Positions 26,965 to 37,856 of a stretch of DNA of 64,000 nt are shown one piece after another. Position 1 is the stretch's first letter, and each line of letters opens with the position of its first letter. The DNA is from Cunninghamella blakesleeana (Eukaryota > Mucoromycota > Mucoromycetes > Mucorales > Cunninghamellaceae), in NCBI GenBank assembly GCA_017871115.1, contig JAFCIZ010000006.1, positions 3,596,001-3,660,000 on the forward strand, in the 5' to 3' direction. Below the pieces are notes generated by a model. It was not told where the DNA came from. It made no database searches and was given only the letters and a program-made list of their open reading frames with translations. The position numbers and the translations under genes were made by a program.

Positions 26965-27572
26965 ATGGGAGGTTGGACCATTATTGCCCATTATGTGGAT
27001 TAAGCCCTCTTTCAGCTGATGTCAAATATTACAGAGATACTGAAGAAGCCTATGCTATACCAAAAGAAGATATTGAACTTATAGAAACGCTTCGCGTTCT
27101 TTTACCAAATGGTACAGTTTCATCCAAAGGAATTTGCGATTGGCCATCCCCTGTCACATGTTTTGATGATGAAGAAAAGAATATCGTTATGGCTTGTTAT
27201 AATATGGTTCCTTAATTCAGTTATTGTGAAGAAGAACTTGAAGGAATTATGGTCCATTCTCTTTGTTTTGGTCTTTTTAAAAAAGCGCTTTTTTTTCATT
27301 ATCACCCTTCACCTCATGGTTCTCTTCATATAACCTTAAAGCAAGTTTATAATTGGTTTAGTGACAGCTTGGAGGATATGGCCATATATTTAAAATATTA
27401 TGATTATGGATTATTTAGTGATAGGCAAAGGCAAATTTACGAATTATATAAAGGCGAAGAGTGGGTAACGAAAAGACCTGATTTATTAGCCAATAAAAAA
27501 ATTCATGATCATATAATGGACGTTATTCATTATATCATTTATCAGATCAAAGAAAAAGATATGTCAAATTAA
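26965..27572 (+). pseudogene. Disabled gene for a CPLCG-motif (F-box/zinc-finger-like) protein
   Basis: The ATG at 26965 opens MGGW and runs into a stop after twelve codons. Shifting by one base after MGGW gives a long frame from about 26973 starting DHYCPLCGL, which continues to 27572. That frame is broken again by an in-frame TAA at 27213-27215, between ACYNMVP and FSYCEEELEGIMVH; both sides are in the same frame with no loss of sequence. MGGWDHYCPLCG would fit the MGxWDxYCxxCG start that I recall for fungal F-box-like proteins, so a missing G near 26973-26976 is the simplest reading. No intron removes the stop: the nearest GT...AG pair around it is only 14 bases. It may be a young pseudogene, a sequencing error (twice), or a recoded gene. 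No function is proposed. Confidence 0.6.
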
Positions 27573-27714
27573 TTAATTGAAGCTCAGTCTTGCTGTAAAT
27601 TTTTCTCACGGGCATATTTTTAAATTTTTTCTTTCTCCACCTTTTATTTTTTTTTTCTTTTTCTTCCGTCTTTACTTTTAATTTATTTGTTTAAAAAAAT
27701 AATCATACTCTACC

Positions 27715-28973
27715 ATGTTTGCACTTCGTCCTAGTTTACAATTAACTCGTTCGCGTTTGACTGTAAGATATGGTGTTATTATTATTATTATTTTATTGAA
27801 TATCTAAAATATTAATTTATAAACTCTACATTTTTATTATAATTCAGGTCCAAGTACGCGGTCTCACAACAAAACAAGCAGATATTAGCCATATTAAAAA
27901 GGTTGGTGTTATTGGATCTGGCCAAATGGGTCTTGGTATTGCTTATGTAGCTGCCAATGTCACTCAATTACCAGTTGTATTAATGGATGTCAGTAAAGAG
28001 CAAAATGAACGTGGTATTGCTTTTATGAGTAAGTGGAAAAATAGGAATAAAACATAATATATTCTAAAAGTTATATGTAATAGATAATGATAGCAATAGT
28101 AATGGTAATGGTAATATTATTATTATTATTAAAATTATTTTTATAGATAAATTATTAGAAAAGGATGTATCAAAAAATAAAATCACATCTGAACATGCTG
28201 ATAAAGTTAGATCATTAGTAAGTACTACGACCAGTTTACAAGGATTAAAGGATATGGATATTGTGATTGAAGCCGCTAGTGAAAATGTAGATATTAAAAG
28301 ACGCATCTTTGCTGAATTAGCTACCATTGTTGAAAAATCTGATGCTATTTTAGCCACCAATACAAGTAGTATTAGTATTACCAAGATTGCGGCTGCTACT
28401 GGTAAGAAAGCCGATCAAGTCATTGGTATGCATTTTATGAACCCTGTTCCTGTTATGAAATTAGTTGAAATTATTCCCGGGTTAGCCACTTCTCCTTCCG
28501 TTGTGGACCAAACCAAATCATTGGCTACTGCTATGGGAAAAACATGTACTGTTGTCAAAGATATTCCTGGTTTTGTTGCCAATCGTTTATTAATGCCTTA
28601 TATTAATGAAGCTGTCATGTTGTTAGAAAGTGTAAATGAAATATATATACATGCTCTATATATGTTTATATAAAATAAGAGAATGCTCATTTTGATTTTT
28701 TATATTGGCTTCTTTTTATGTACCTGTATTATTTCTATTTAGGATTTTGCAAGTGCCGAAGATATCGATACTACTATGAAATTAGGTACTAATATGCCAA
28801 TGGGACCTTTGGTTTTGGCCGATTTTATTGGATTAGATACTTGTTTAGCCATTATGAAGGTATTATATGAAAATACTGGCGATTCTAAATATAGACCCTG
28901 TGTTTTACTTCAAAAGTACGTTGATGCTGGCTGGGTAGGTAGAAAATGTGGTCGTGGTATTTACCAATATTAA
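27715..28973 (+). CDS. HADH: Mitochondrial 3-hydroxyacyl-CoA (3-hydroxybutyryl-CoA) dehydrogenase
   Basis: Four exons (27715-27762, 27848-28028, 28147-28631, 28743-28973) join to 314 residues, typical for the short monofunctional enzyme. It oxidises L-3-hydroxyacyl-CoA to 3-ketoacyl-CoA with NAD in fatty acid beta-oxidation. The Rossmann loop is [17 protein letters not shown], the substrate/catalytic segment is TNTSSISI, and the catalytic His is in [17 protein letters not shown]. The C-terminal dimerisation domain has [15 protein letters not shown] and [16 protein letters not shown], and the protein ends CGRGIYQY. The N-terminus [16 protein letters not shown] followed by VQVRGLTT is rich in Arg, hydroxylated and hydrophobic residues and lacks acids, which predicts import into mitochondria. 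Fungal homologues are often annotated 3-hydroxybutyryl-CoA dehydrogenase; chain-length preference cannot be read here. Confidence 0.93.
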
Positions 28974-29181
28974 AAGAAAAAGTTATAATGAAAGAAAAAA
29001 AGATGAAAAGATAAAATTAGAGATAGAATACACTTAGAGAAAAATTCCATCTATTTTTTTTTTAAAAATAAAAATAAGCGTTATGTATTCTTTCAATGTT
29101 TATTATTATTATTGTTATTATAATTATTATTATTTTTATTATTATTTGGGAAAAAAAAAAAAAAAAAAAAACAAGAATATA

Positions 29182-29223
<42 letters not shown>

Positions 29224-30137
29224 TTTACTTAAATTATTGTATCACCTAAATTGTTTTAATTTTTTTTCTGAAATGTCTATTATTTATATGTAAAATTGAT
29301 GAATGACTTGTATTTATTACTATAACTATTATAGACATGATTATAATGTGCGATTTATATATAACTCATTTAATAAAATGATGATAGTCACGTGACATAT
29401 GCGACATATATATGTATATTATTATTAGGGGAGGAGATTCATTAAAAGAAAAAAGGAGAAAAAGGTTTAGTTAAAGTAGTTAAAATAAAATAGAGTAAAA
29501 TAGTAAAAAAAAAAAGCGATTAATTTATAATTATTATAATTATTATTATTATTATTATTATAATTATTGGGGGAGGAAAGAGGGAAGGGGATATAATAAT
29601 AAGTAGTACAAAGACCAATCTTTTATCGGAGATTCCTAAAGTAGTAGGTTCTAATTTCATTATTAAATGGGAAGCTTACCTTTTTTAATGTTTTGGCTAT
29701 TTTATACATAAGAAGATCTGGGTAATCAACCATTTTCTAGTTGTTATGATTATTATTATGTCTATTATTATTATTATTATTAATATTAATATTAATATAA
29801 AAAACAAGTACTAACTAACTCTTTGCCTTCTTTCAATTAAGAAAAGCTATATGCTTTTCTCCCTTAACTATAAATAATAATCAAACATAAATAATAACAA
29901 ATATTCATCCAGTGTTTTTTCTCCTTTTTTTTTCTCTCTTTTTTTTTTCATTCTCCTTTTTTTTAAAAATAATTAATTGTTTTCACCTCTTTTTTCATTT
30001 TCTCTCTCTTCTCTCTCTCTCTCTCTCTCTTTTTTTTTTTTTTTTAATAATACTTTTTACTTTTTTTATATTAAATTGTTATATATAAGAAAAATAATAA
30101 CTTTTTACATCAAAACAATTATTATATCAATTTGTAT
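28974..30137. other. Intergenic between HADH and the RRM-PUF gene
   Basis: This 1.16-kb spacer holds an A-run at about 29151-29171, an alternating AT repeat at 29185-29217, the palindrome GTCACGTGAC at 29387-29396, AGGGG at about 29428, and pyrimidine tracts with (CT)n at about 30002-30028. A more complex stretch at 29605-29750 (ATCGGAGATTCC, AAGATCTGGG) has no recognisable RNA fold or coding frame. These are probable promoter and 5' leader sequences of the downstream gene. Confidence 0.6.
29387..29396. promoter_or_regulatory. GTCACGTGAC palindrome (E-box core CACGTG)
   Basis: A perfect ten-base palindrome containing CACGTG, 742 bases upstream of the RRM-PUF start codon. CACGTG is the known core site of bHLH factors such as Cbf1, Pho4 and the SREBP/MITF group. 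Use in this organism is inferred. Confidence 0.5.
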
Positions 30138-31409
30138 ATGAAAGATCCCACACGTCACGTATATTCAAGGTAATTCAAAACAAATAATAATAAAAAAGGA
30201 TGAAAATAAAAAACTAGAGAAAGATTTTCTTTTTACTTATTTCTCTCTCTCTCTTTTTTTTTTTTTCTCTCTCTCTCTCTCACTTATTTTAAAAAAGGGA
30301 TTTGGATGTGGTATTAGAGGAAAATAATAATAATAATAATAATATGCACGAAGGTAGAAGTTATCTTGAACAAGTATTAGAGACACCTTCAATGAATTTT
30401 TTATCTTATCATCATAAACCTACAACGACAACGACAAATACAACTACTACAATGACACCAACTTCATCATCCTTATTAGGTGATACTTTATTAGCTTTAC
30501 CTACAACTACTACTATGACTTCAACACCTACTATTCAAAGACGTGCACGTGCTGGCACTATGCCATCTATGTCTTTTGATTCTATTATATCATCACCTTC
30601 TAACAACCTATTAAGAACAGCTACTCATAATGCTTTTAATAACGTTTCAATGACTACATCAACTTCAACAAGTAATACTAATATTAATAGTAATAACAAT
30701 AGTCCATTACCTAGTAATATGCCTATTGGTGGAAATAGACATCGAAGTGGCTCATTAAATTTACCTCCTCCTTCTTTATCTTTTGATACGCCTACTTCAC
30801 TTTTTTCTTCTCCTCCTTCTCCTGCTACTGAACAACTATTACAAGAAGATGATGATTTTTCTATTGCTCGCACAATGCGATCTTTGGGTTTAGAAGAAAA
30901 CAATAACGGCAGCAATAACAACAACAACAACAATATGAATAATTACCATCATCATCATCATCACCATCATCATCATCAGGATGATATTATGTTGGATGAA
31001 GAGTTGATTAATCAAAGTAGAGCCAATTTATTGGCCTCAGCTTCCAATACAACTACTCGTAATCGTTCTTATTCTGTGAATGCTACTGTACGATATGATC
31101 CTCCTATCCCAACTACTTCTCATCATTTCGTTTTACGTAATCGTTCCAATACGGTTTCCAAACCTACTTCTTTACATCCACAATATTATTTAGATCCTTT
31201 CCAAACTTCAGCAAGATCTACTACAAACGGTACAAATGGATCTACTACTTCCTCTTCCTCTTCCTCTTCCTCCTCTTCTTCTTCTTTATGGCATATGCAT
31301 CGTCCTTTAACCCCAGTGATTGGTGAAGAAGATGATAGTATGGACCAATTACAACAACATATGTCTTTGGGTGATTCAGAATTATTAGCTAATATTCATC
31401 ACAATGGTA

Positions 31410-31446
<37 letters not shown>

Positions 31447-34274
31447 TTGGTAATCATTTATTTCATGTACCCTAATCATCCTGAATATCTTTTTTTATTT
31501 TAATATTTTCACTTCCTAAAATGGTAGATCAACATGATGGTTATATGGTGGAACCTTATTTACAAATAAGTCAATCGACACCTACAAGCATGCGTCCTAA
31601 TTCAAATGGAACGATGAATGCATCTAATATACCTATGCCTACAAATGCAACTCCTATTACAAATAATATTAATCAAACAACAACAACAGCAGCAATTAAT
31701 GGCGGTTTAAATTCTTTGATCATGAATAATAATAGTAATAATAATAATAATAGTAACAATAATACTGTCCAACCAAGCACAGCTTCAAGATCTTTATGGA
31801 TTGGTAATATCGATGCAAGCTTAACTGCTGAAATTTTAACTCAAACATTCTCACCTTATGGTCCTATTGAAAGTGTTCGTTTATTAATGGAAAAGGAATG
31901 TGCTTTTGTTAATTACTATCATATTGAAAATGCAATTTGCGCCAAAGATGATATTTTAGGCCCAAGAGGTGGTAGAATTGGTAATTGTATCGTACGTATT
32001 GGCTTTGGTCGTGCCGAACCTACTTCAAATAATAACAACGGTAATAATAGTAGTACCAACAACAGTAACAATGTTATGTCTTCTTCAGCTATGACAACCG
32101 CTACATCAGGATCTTCCTCAGTACCTTTATCCAATATAACGAATAACGGATCATCTAACTTAACATCACAACCCATTCTTAATATGAATCAAGATCACAT
32201 GATGACACATCAAGCAACACGTGCATTATGTAAGTAGCATTAAAAATAATAATAATAAAAAGGAATAGGAAAAGGAAAAGGAAAAAAAAAAGGTTATTTA
32301 TTTATATATTTGTTTATGCTTGCGTGTTTTTTATAATTATTTATTTACTTATTTATTTATTCAGGGGTTGGTAATATTCCTCAAGGCACTTCACCATCAA
32401 CTTTACATCAATTATTCTGCAATTATGGTGCTATAGAATCCATCCGTATTTTAACGCATAAAACTTGCGCTTTTATTAATTTTGATACAATTCAGAATGC
32501 AAGCAGAGCTAAAGATGCATTTTTAGTTCATCAACAACAAGTCATGAATTCTAATTTACCATTAAATAGTACTACAAGTTTATTGACTCAACTTCGAATT
32601 GGATTTGCAAAAGTACCCCCTCCTCCTTTGGGAACAACTACAAGTTCATCAGCAGCAGCCAATAATAACAATAATAACAATAATAATACAGCCAATGCTC
32701 AATTAGCACCTTCTTTATCATCCACTATTAGCTCCAATAACAATAATAACATGATCATGAACGGTAATACATTAATGAAATCAAGCGTCTCTACAGGAAC
32801 TACTTCCATTCAAACAAAATCCACCACTGAACAATTTTATGCCACTTCTTATACAAAAGAACACGTATATGATTTATGGCATTATATGGAAAAGTTAGGA
32901 TGTGACCATCAAGATAAGATCAACTCATTAAAAGATTTACAAGGTAATTTCATGTATGCTGAAACTATTCCTCATGTTCCTGAATTCAGCCCTCATCACC
33001 GCCAGTTGGACTCCAACCGATTAAGAGATATTCGTAAAAAGATGGATAATAGCCACCATGGCGATTTTGCTACTTGTGATTTATTAGCTATGGAATGTAT
33101 TGATGAAATCTCAGAATTATGTAGTGATTATATTGGTAATACAGTGATTCAACGGTTTTATGATAAATGTTCGGAAGATATGAAAACTACTCTATTAGAA
33201 CGTATCGCTCCTCATTTAGCTGCAATCGGTGTTCACAAAAATGGTACTTGGGCTGCTCAAAAGATTTTAGATACTATTCAAAAGACCCCCTTACAATGCC
33301 AAATGGTTCGTCAACATGTCAAACCTTACGTCCCAGCTCTTTTATTGGATCAATTTGGGAATTATGTTGTACAATGTTGTTTGAGATTAGGGGAGCATGA
33401 AAATCAATTTGTATTTGATGCTATGATAGAAAATTTACAAAAGATTGCTCATGGTCGCTTTGGTGCAAGAGCTATGCGTGGTATTTTAGAATCTCAGTAT
33501 ATTTCTAATCGTCAGAAATTATTAATATCCGCCGCTTTAATTCAAAATGCTGTCTTTTTATCTACAAGTACAAATGGTGCATTATTATTGGCTTGGTTAA
33601 TTGATAGCAATACTTCTCCTAATTCCACTTTATCTTCACCCTCATCTTCGCCTACAGATTTAATGAATAATAATAATAACAATAATAATAATAACAATAA
33701 TAATAATTTTAATAATAACAACAATAATACTAATCATAGCAATAATAATTATAATATCATTGAAAATAATCACATTCATCAACACCAACTTCATGACAAT
33801 AATAACAATAATGATACAACTATTTTAAATCAACAAGAAACTCATTTTAATCATCAACATAATCAACAACATAGCAATAATAACAATAATAGTGAATCAA
33901 CAACTGGTAAAAACCCATTAAAATTATTAGCATTACAATTAATCCCATTATTATCAACCATATGTATTCATAAATTGGGTGGACAAATTATTTTGAAATT
34001 AATTAATCAACATCATGATAAAGAAGCACAAGATACTATTCTTAGTGGTCTTGTTGCTGATACCACTTTATATACTTTATTGGCAGATACCACTCGTGGA
34101 TTTCAATTTTTCCAAAAAGTCGTTTCTAGTCCTTATTTATCCTCATCAGAACAGCAAGTTTTATGTGCTAGAGCAAGATCTATCTTATTATCCAATGAAA
34201 ATACAAATGATCCTACTGTCTTGGCTGCTCATAAAACTTTCTTGGATGAATTAAATGTCATTGTTCAAGCTTAA
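30138..34274 (+). CDS. RRM-containing Pumilio (PUF) RNA-binding protein, Jsn1/Puf1-Puf2 type
   Basis: Four exons (30138-30169, 30298-31406, 31528-32229, 32365-34274) join to 1250 residues. The frame at 30302 lacks an ATG, so the 32-base first exon encoding MKDPTRHVYSR supplies the start; this is the least certain part. After a Ser/Thr/Asn-rich N-terminus with an eleven-residue His run come two RRM domains: RRM1 near residue 469 (LWIGNIDASL ... ECAFVNYY) and RRM2 near 613 (LWVGNIPQGT ... CAFINF). PUF repeats start around 846, with SDYIGNTVIQRFYDK, HKNGTWAAQKILD and DQFGNYVVQCCLRL. An Asn/His-rich insert of about 80 residues (33661-33905) interrupts the array before HKLGGQIILKLI. RRM plus divergent PUF repeats is the layout of yeast Jsn1/Puf1 and Puf2, which bind mRNAs for membrane and mitochondrial proteins. 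Confidence 0.9.
30241..30282 (+). repeat. CT microsatellite / polypyrimidine tract in intron 1 of the RRM-PUF gene
   Basis: Two CT-repeat blocks flank a T-run just upstream of the inferred acceptor at 30296-30297. This would serve as the polypyrimidine tract of the intron and supports the proposed first-exon model, although similar CT tracts also occur in 5' leaders in this genome. Confidence 0.7.
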
Positions 34275-34865
34275 AAAAAATCCTTTCTCTCTCTCTCTTT
34301 ATTATATATATATTTTATTTTTTTTTGTTTTTGTTTTTATTTATTTTATTTTCTGTGAAATGAACTATGATTTGTAGCTAATATATATATATATATATAT
34401 ATAGAAGTAGAATCTTGATCATTTTATTTTATTTTATCCCTTGATTTTGCATCATTATTTTCTTTTTTCCTCTCTCTTTTTTCCTTTTATTTAAATATAT
34501 ATATTTATTATTATTATTAGTATTATTATTATTTTATTTTTTTAAATATATATATATATCTTTTATTCCCTTTTCTTTTTATTATTATTCTTATATAACA
34601 CTGTAAAAAAATAAATAAATAAGAATCAAATAGTTTTCCTTATTCTATTAGGGTTTTTTAAGTTGAAATTAAATCAATACGGGCTTTAAAAACTGATTTT
34701 TTTTATCAAATTAATCCATCTTTTTCGAAAAATCTTTTCTCCCTCTTTTTTTTTTTTTTAGTATTATTTAATAAGTTATATTACAATATATACGGATATT
34801 GTATATTAAATTATTTATAAAAATTCAATTTATATATACAAAAAGATAACTTTAATAAAACAACA
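34275..34865. other. Intergenic between the RRM-PUF and PFK-2/FBPase-2 genes
   Basis: This 591-base, very AT-rich spacer has an alternating AT tract at 34379-34402, a (TTA)n stretch near 34507-34533, and T-rich promoter-like sequence at 34735-34760. No gene is seen. Confidence 0.6.
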
Positions 34866-36486
34866 ATGAGTTTTAGTAAGCAAAAAAAAAAAAGAAGAAA
34901 AAAAAAGAAAAGTAGAAAAATGAAATAAAATAAATAGATAACAGCAACAAATATTAAGTAAGATTATCGTGTTTGTTAATATGTATGTATGCTATTTTCT
35001 ATTATACAGATTTACGTATTGCTTGTGTTGTGAGTGATCTTTTTTTAAAAAGAATAATAGAAATATAAAAAGAATAATAAAATAAAGATAGCAATGAACT
35101 AACGACATATTACTTTTATTATTACTATTCTATATTTTTTATTTTTGGTTATGATATATAGATGGTTGGTAAAGGAGAACATACTTTAGCCCATATACTA
35201 AACACATATGACTTATTCATGAGACTCACATATAATCTTTATTATTTTTTTTAAAAACAATCTAAGGTTTACCGGCAAGAGGAAAAACGTATATATCACA
35301 AAAAAGTAAATTTTAAACTAAAAATATGACGTGCATAAAATATATTTATATATAAAAAAGAAAAAAAAATCAAAAGGTGTCTTATATATACATGTTTCTT
35401 TTATATACCTCTTCAAGTTTGTAGGTATTTAAATTGGCTAGGAATTACCACCAAGGTATTCAACGTTGGGAATTATCGGCGAAAGTTACATGGAGCCAAT
35501 TTACCACATACATTTTTTGATCCACATAATACACAAGGAGAACAGCAACGACAAGAAGCTGCCAGAGCCGCCTTAGAAGATATGATTGGATGGTTGCAAA
35601 ATGAAGAAGAAGGAGGGATAGTTGCTATTTATGATGCCACCAATAGTACCTATAAACGAAGAAAATGGCTACATGATACATTAACTAGTCAAGATATTCA
35701 AGTCCTTTTTATTGAATCTATTTGCCAAGATGAATCGTTGGTCTTAGCCAACGTAAAAGATGTCAAATTAAGTTCCCCTGATTACCAATCTATGGACCCC
35801 AATTTAGCAGCAGCAGATTTTACACAACGAATTGAGCATTATAAAGAACAATATCAAACCATCACTGAAGAAGAGTATACTTATGTCAAATTAATTAATG
35901 TTGGATCACAAAATATCATTAATTTAATCCAAGGGTATTTGGAATCAAGAATCGTTTATTATGTTTTGAATTTACATATTCAACCTCGTAAGATTTATTT
36001 CTCTCGTCATGGTGAATCGATGTTTAATTTACAAGGTAAAATTGGTGGTGATTCTGATTTATCACCAAGAGGGCGTAAATATGCTGAAGAACTGCCTAAA
36101 TTGATTCATACATATCTTGGTCAAGGGCAGAATTTAACAGTTTGGACATCAACAATGAAAAGAACTATCCAAACAGCCAATGGGCTATCGTTTCCTAAAT
36201 TGCAATGGAAAGCTTTGGATGAATTGGATGCTGGTGTTTGCGATGGGATGACTTATGAAGAAATAGAGGTAAAGTTAGATATTATTATAATTATCGTTAT
36301 TACTAGTATGGTTAAAATATTGTGATTAAGATACTTTTATTAATTTTTTTTTTTTAATAATAATCATAATTTTAATAGGAACAATATCCTGAAGATTTTG
36401 CAAATCGTGATGAGGATAAATTTAATTATCGCTATAGAGGTGGAGAGGTAAAATGAATGTATAAAAAAAATAATTCATTCTTACGA

Positions 36487-36527
<41 letters not shown>

Positions 36528-37244
36528 TAGTGAAAATATATATCTTAACCTTATTATTATCAATATTATTATTTCTATATTTATAGTCTTATCGTGATGT
36601 AGTTTTAAGATTGGAGCCAATTATTATGGAACTAGAACGTCATGAAAATATATTAATTGTTGGGCACCAAGGTTAGTAATTTGATTTATATTAATAACTA
36701 CATATATAAAATAAATAGAAAACAAAATTATATAATATTAATTATTATTATTATACTTTATTTTTTAAAAAAAATAGCTATTTTAAGATGCATTTATGGT
36801 TACTTTATGAATTATTCTCAAGAAGATTTACCATATATTAAGATTCCTTTACATACATTAATTGAATTAACACCTAAAGCTTACCATTGCGAAGAAAAAC
36901 GTTATAAAGGTAATGATGATGTATAAATATATTAGTTTTATCTTTTTATAATTCTACTTATTGTATACACACTCACACACACACACGTAAATATATATAT
37001 ATATATATGAACAATTGCTATAATAGTGGATATTGATGCTGTAGATACTCATCGACCTAAACCAAAGGCATCTGATACAACACAGCGTAAACATAAATTA
37101 GCTGTTCAAACCATAACTGAAGATGGATCAAAGTTACCTGTTGGTGCTTCTGGTGAAATTGTACGTGATTTTACAAGTCCAATAGTACCTTTTAGTCCAT
37201 ACCCTAATAAAAAAGAACTGAATAAAAAGGATCAAGATCAATAA
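34866..37244 (+). CDS. PFKFB: 6-phosphofructo-2-kinase/fructose-2,6-bisphosphatase
   Basis: Nine exons (34866-34875, 35010-35029, 35162-35168, 35267-35305, 35418-36268, 36379-36447, 36587-36671, 36778-36909, 37027-37244) join to 476 residues, close to the usual bifunctional size. The enzyme makes and breaks fructose-2,6-bisphosphate, the main allosteric signal between glycolysis and gluconeogenesis. The kinase half has the Walker A loop GLPARGKTY at residues 13-21 and NVGNYRRKLHG. The phosphatase half has the phospho-acceptor His in SRHGESMFN (about 223) and GHQAILRCIYGYF (about 357), so both activities look intact, unlike yeast Pfk26, where that His is replaced. The first four coding exons are 10, 20, 7 and 39 bases; they were assembled by matching the family sequence. 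The C-terminal 70 residues are variable and basic, with possible phosphorylation sites. Confidence 0.92.
36489..36522. repeat. AT microsatellite within an intron of the PFK-2/FBPase-2 gene
   Basis: An alternating AT tract of about 34 bases lies in the intron between the exons ending at 36447 and starting at 36587. It makes up a quarter of that 139-base intron. Confidence 0.9.
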
Positions 37245-37856
37245 AAAAGATATATAAATAGAACTACTTCTTATAAATTGGTCAACATTAAATAAACAAT
37301 ACTTTATATATTTGTACGTATATATTTATATATATATATATCATTAAATAATAATATAATAAGTAAATATAATAATATCAATGGTAATTAATGTAAACAT
37401 TTTTTTTAATATTCAATAATATAAAATGAAAAATAAAATAAAAAATAAAAAACCGGCGTTTACCTTGAAAATTGCTAAAACCTCTTTTATTTTTTTTTAC
37501 CTGTTTTTTTTTTCTATGCATAAGTGTAAGTTATGTCATCATTAAAAGTGAATTTTATTGAATATTATGTTGATAAAAACAAGAATTTTTTTTTTTTTTT
37601 TTTTTTTTTTTGGAGTTGGCCGATCTAGTAACATTTCTTTTTTTGTAATATGAAAATGTAACATAATATTTATTATATATATATATATTAAAAATAATAA
37701 TACTGTTTACAAAAAGATAATACAAGTATAGATAATAAAATGAAAATAAATATTTATAAATAGGATGAATAAGAGATAATTAAATAAAATAATAGCCTTT
37801 AAAAAGGAAGGAAAAGAAAGAGGATAAAAAAAAAATGCATGTGTATTTAAATGTAA
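37245..37856. other. Convergent 3' intergenic region
   Basis: The PFK-2/FBPase-2 and phosphodiesterase genes end towards each other here. The spacer contains a long T-run at about 37585-37611 and AT tracts around 37330 and 37675, with no gene. Confidence 0.65.

Noticed and set aside
29605..29750. Possible snRNA or other structured RNA
   Set aside because: The stretch is less repetitive than its surroundings, but it lacks U1, U2, U4, U5 or U6 signature sequences and any clear fold.
30302..30304. TTG as the start of the RRM-PUF protein
   Set aside because: The frame has no early ATG; a GT-AG intron joins it in frame to an upstream ATG exon at 30138, which is a better explanation.
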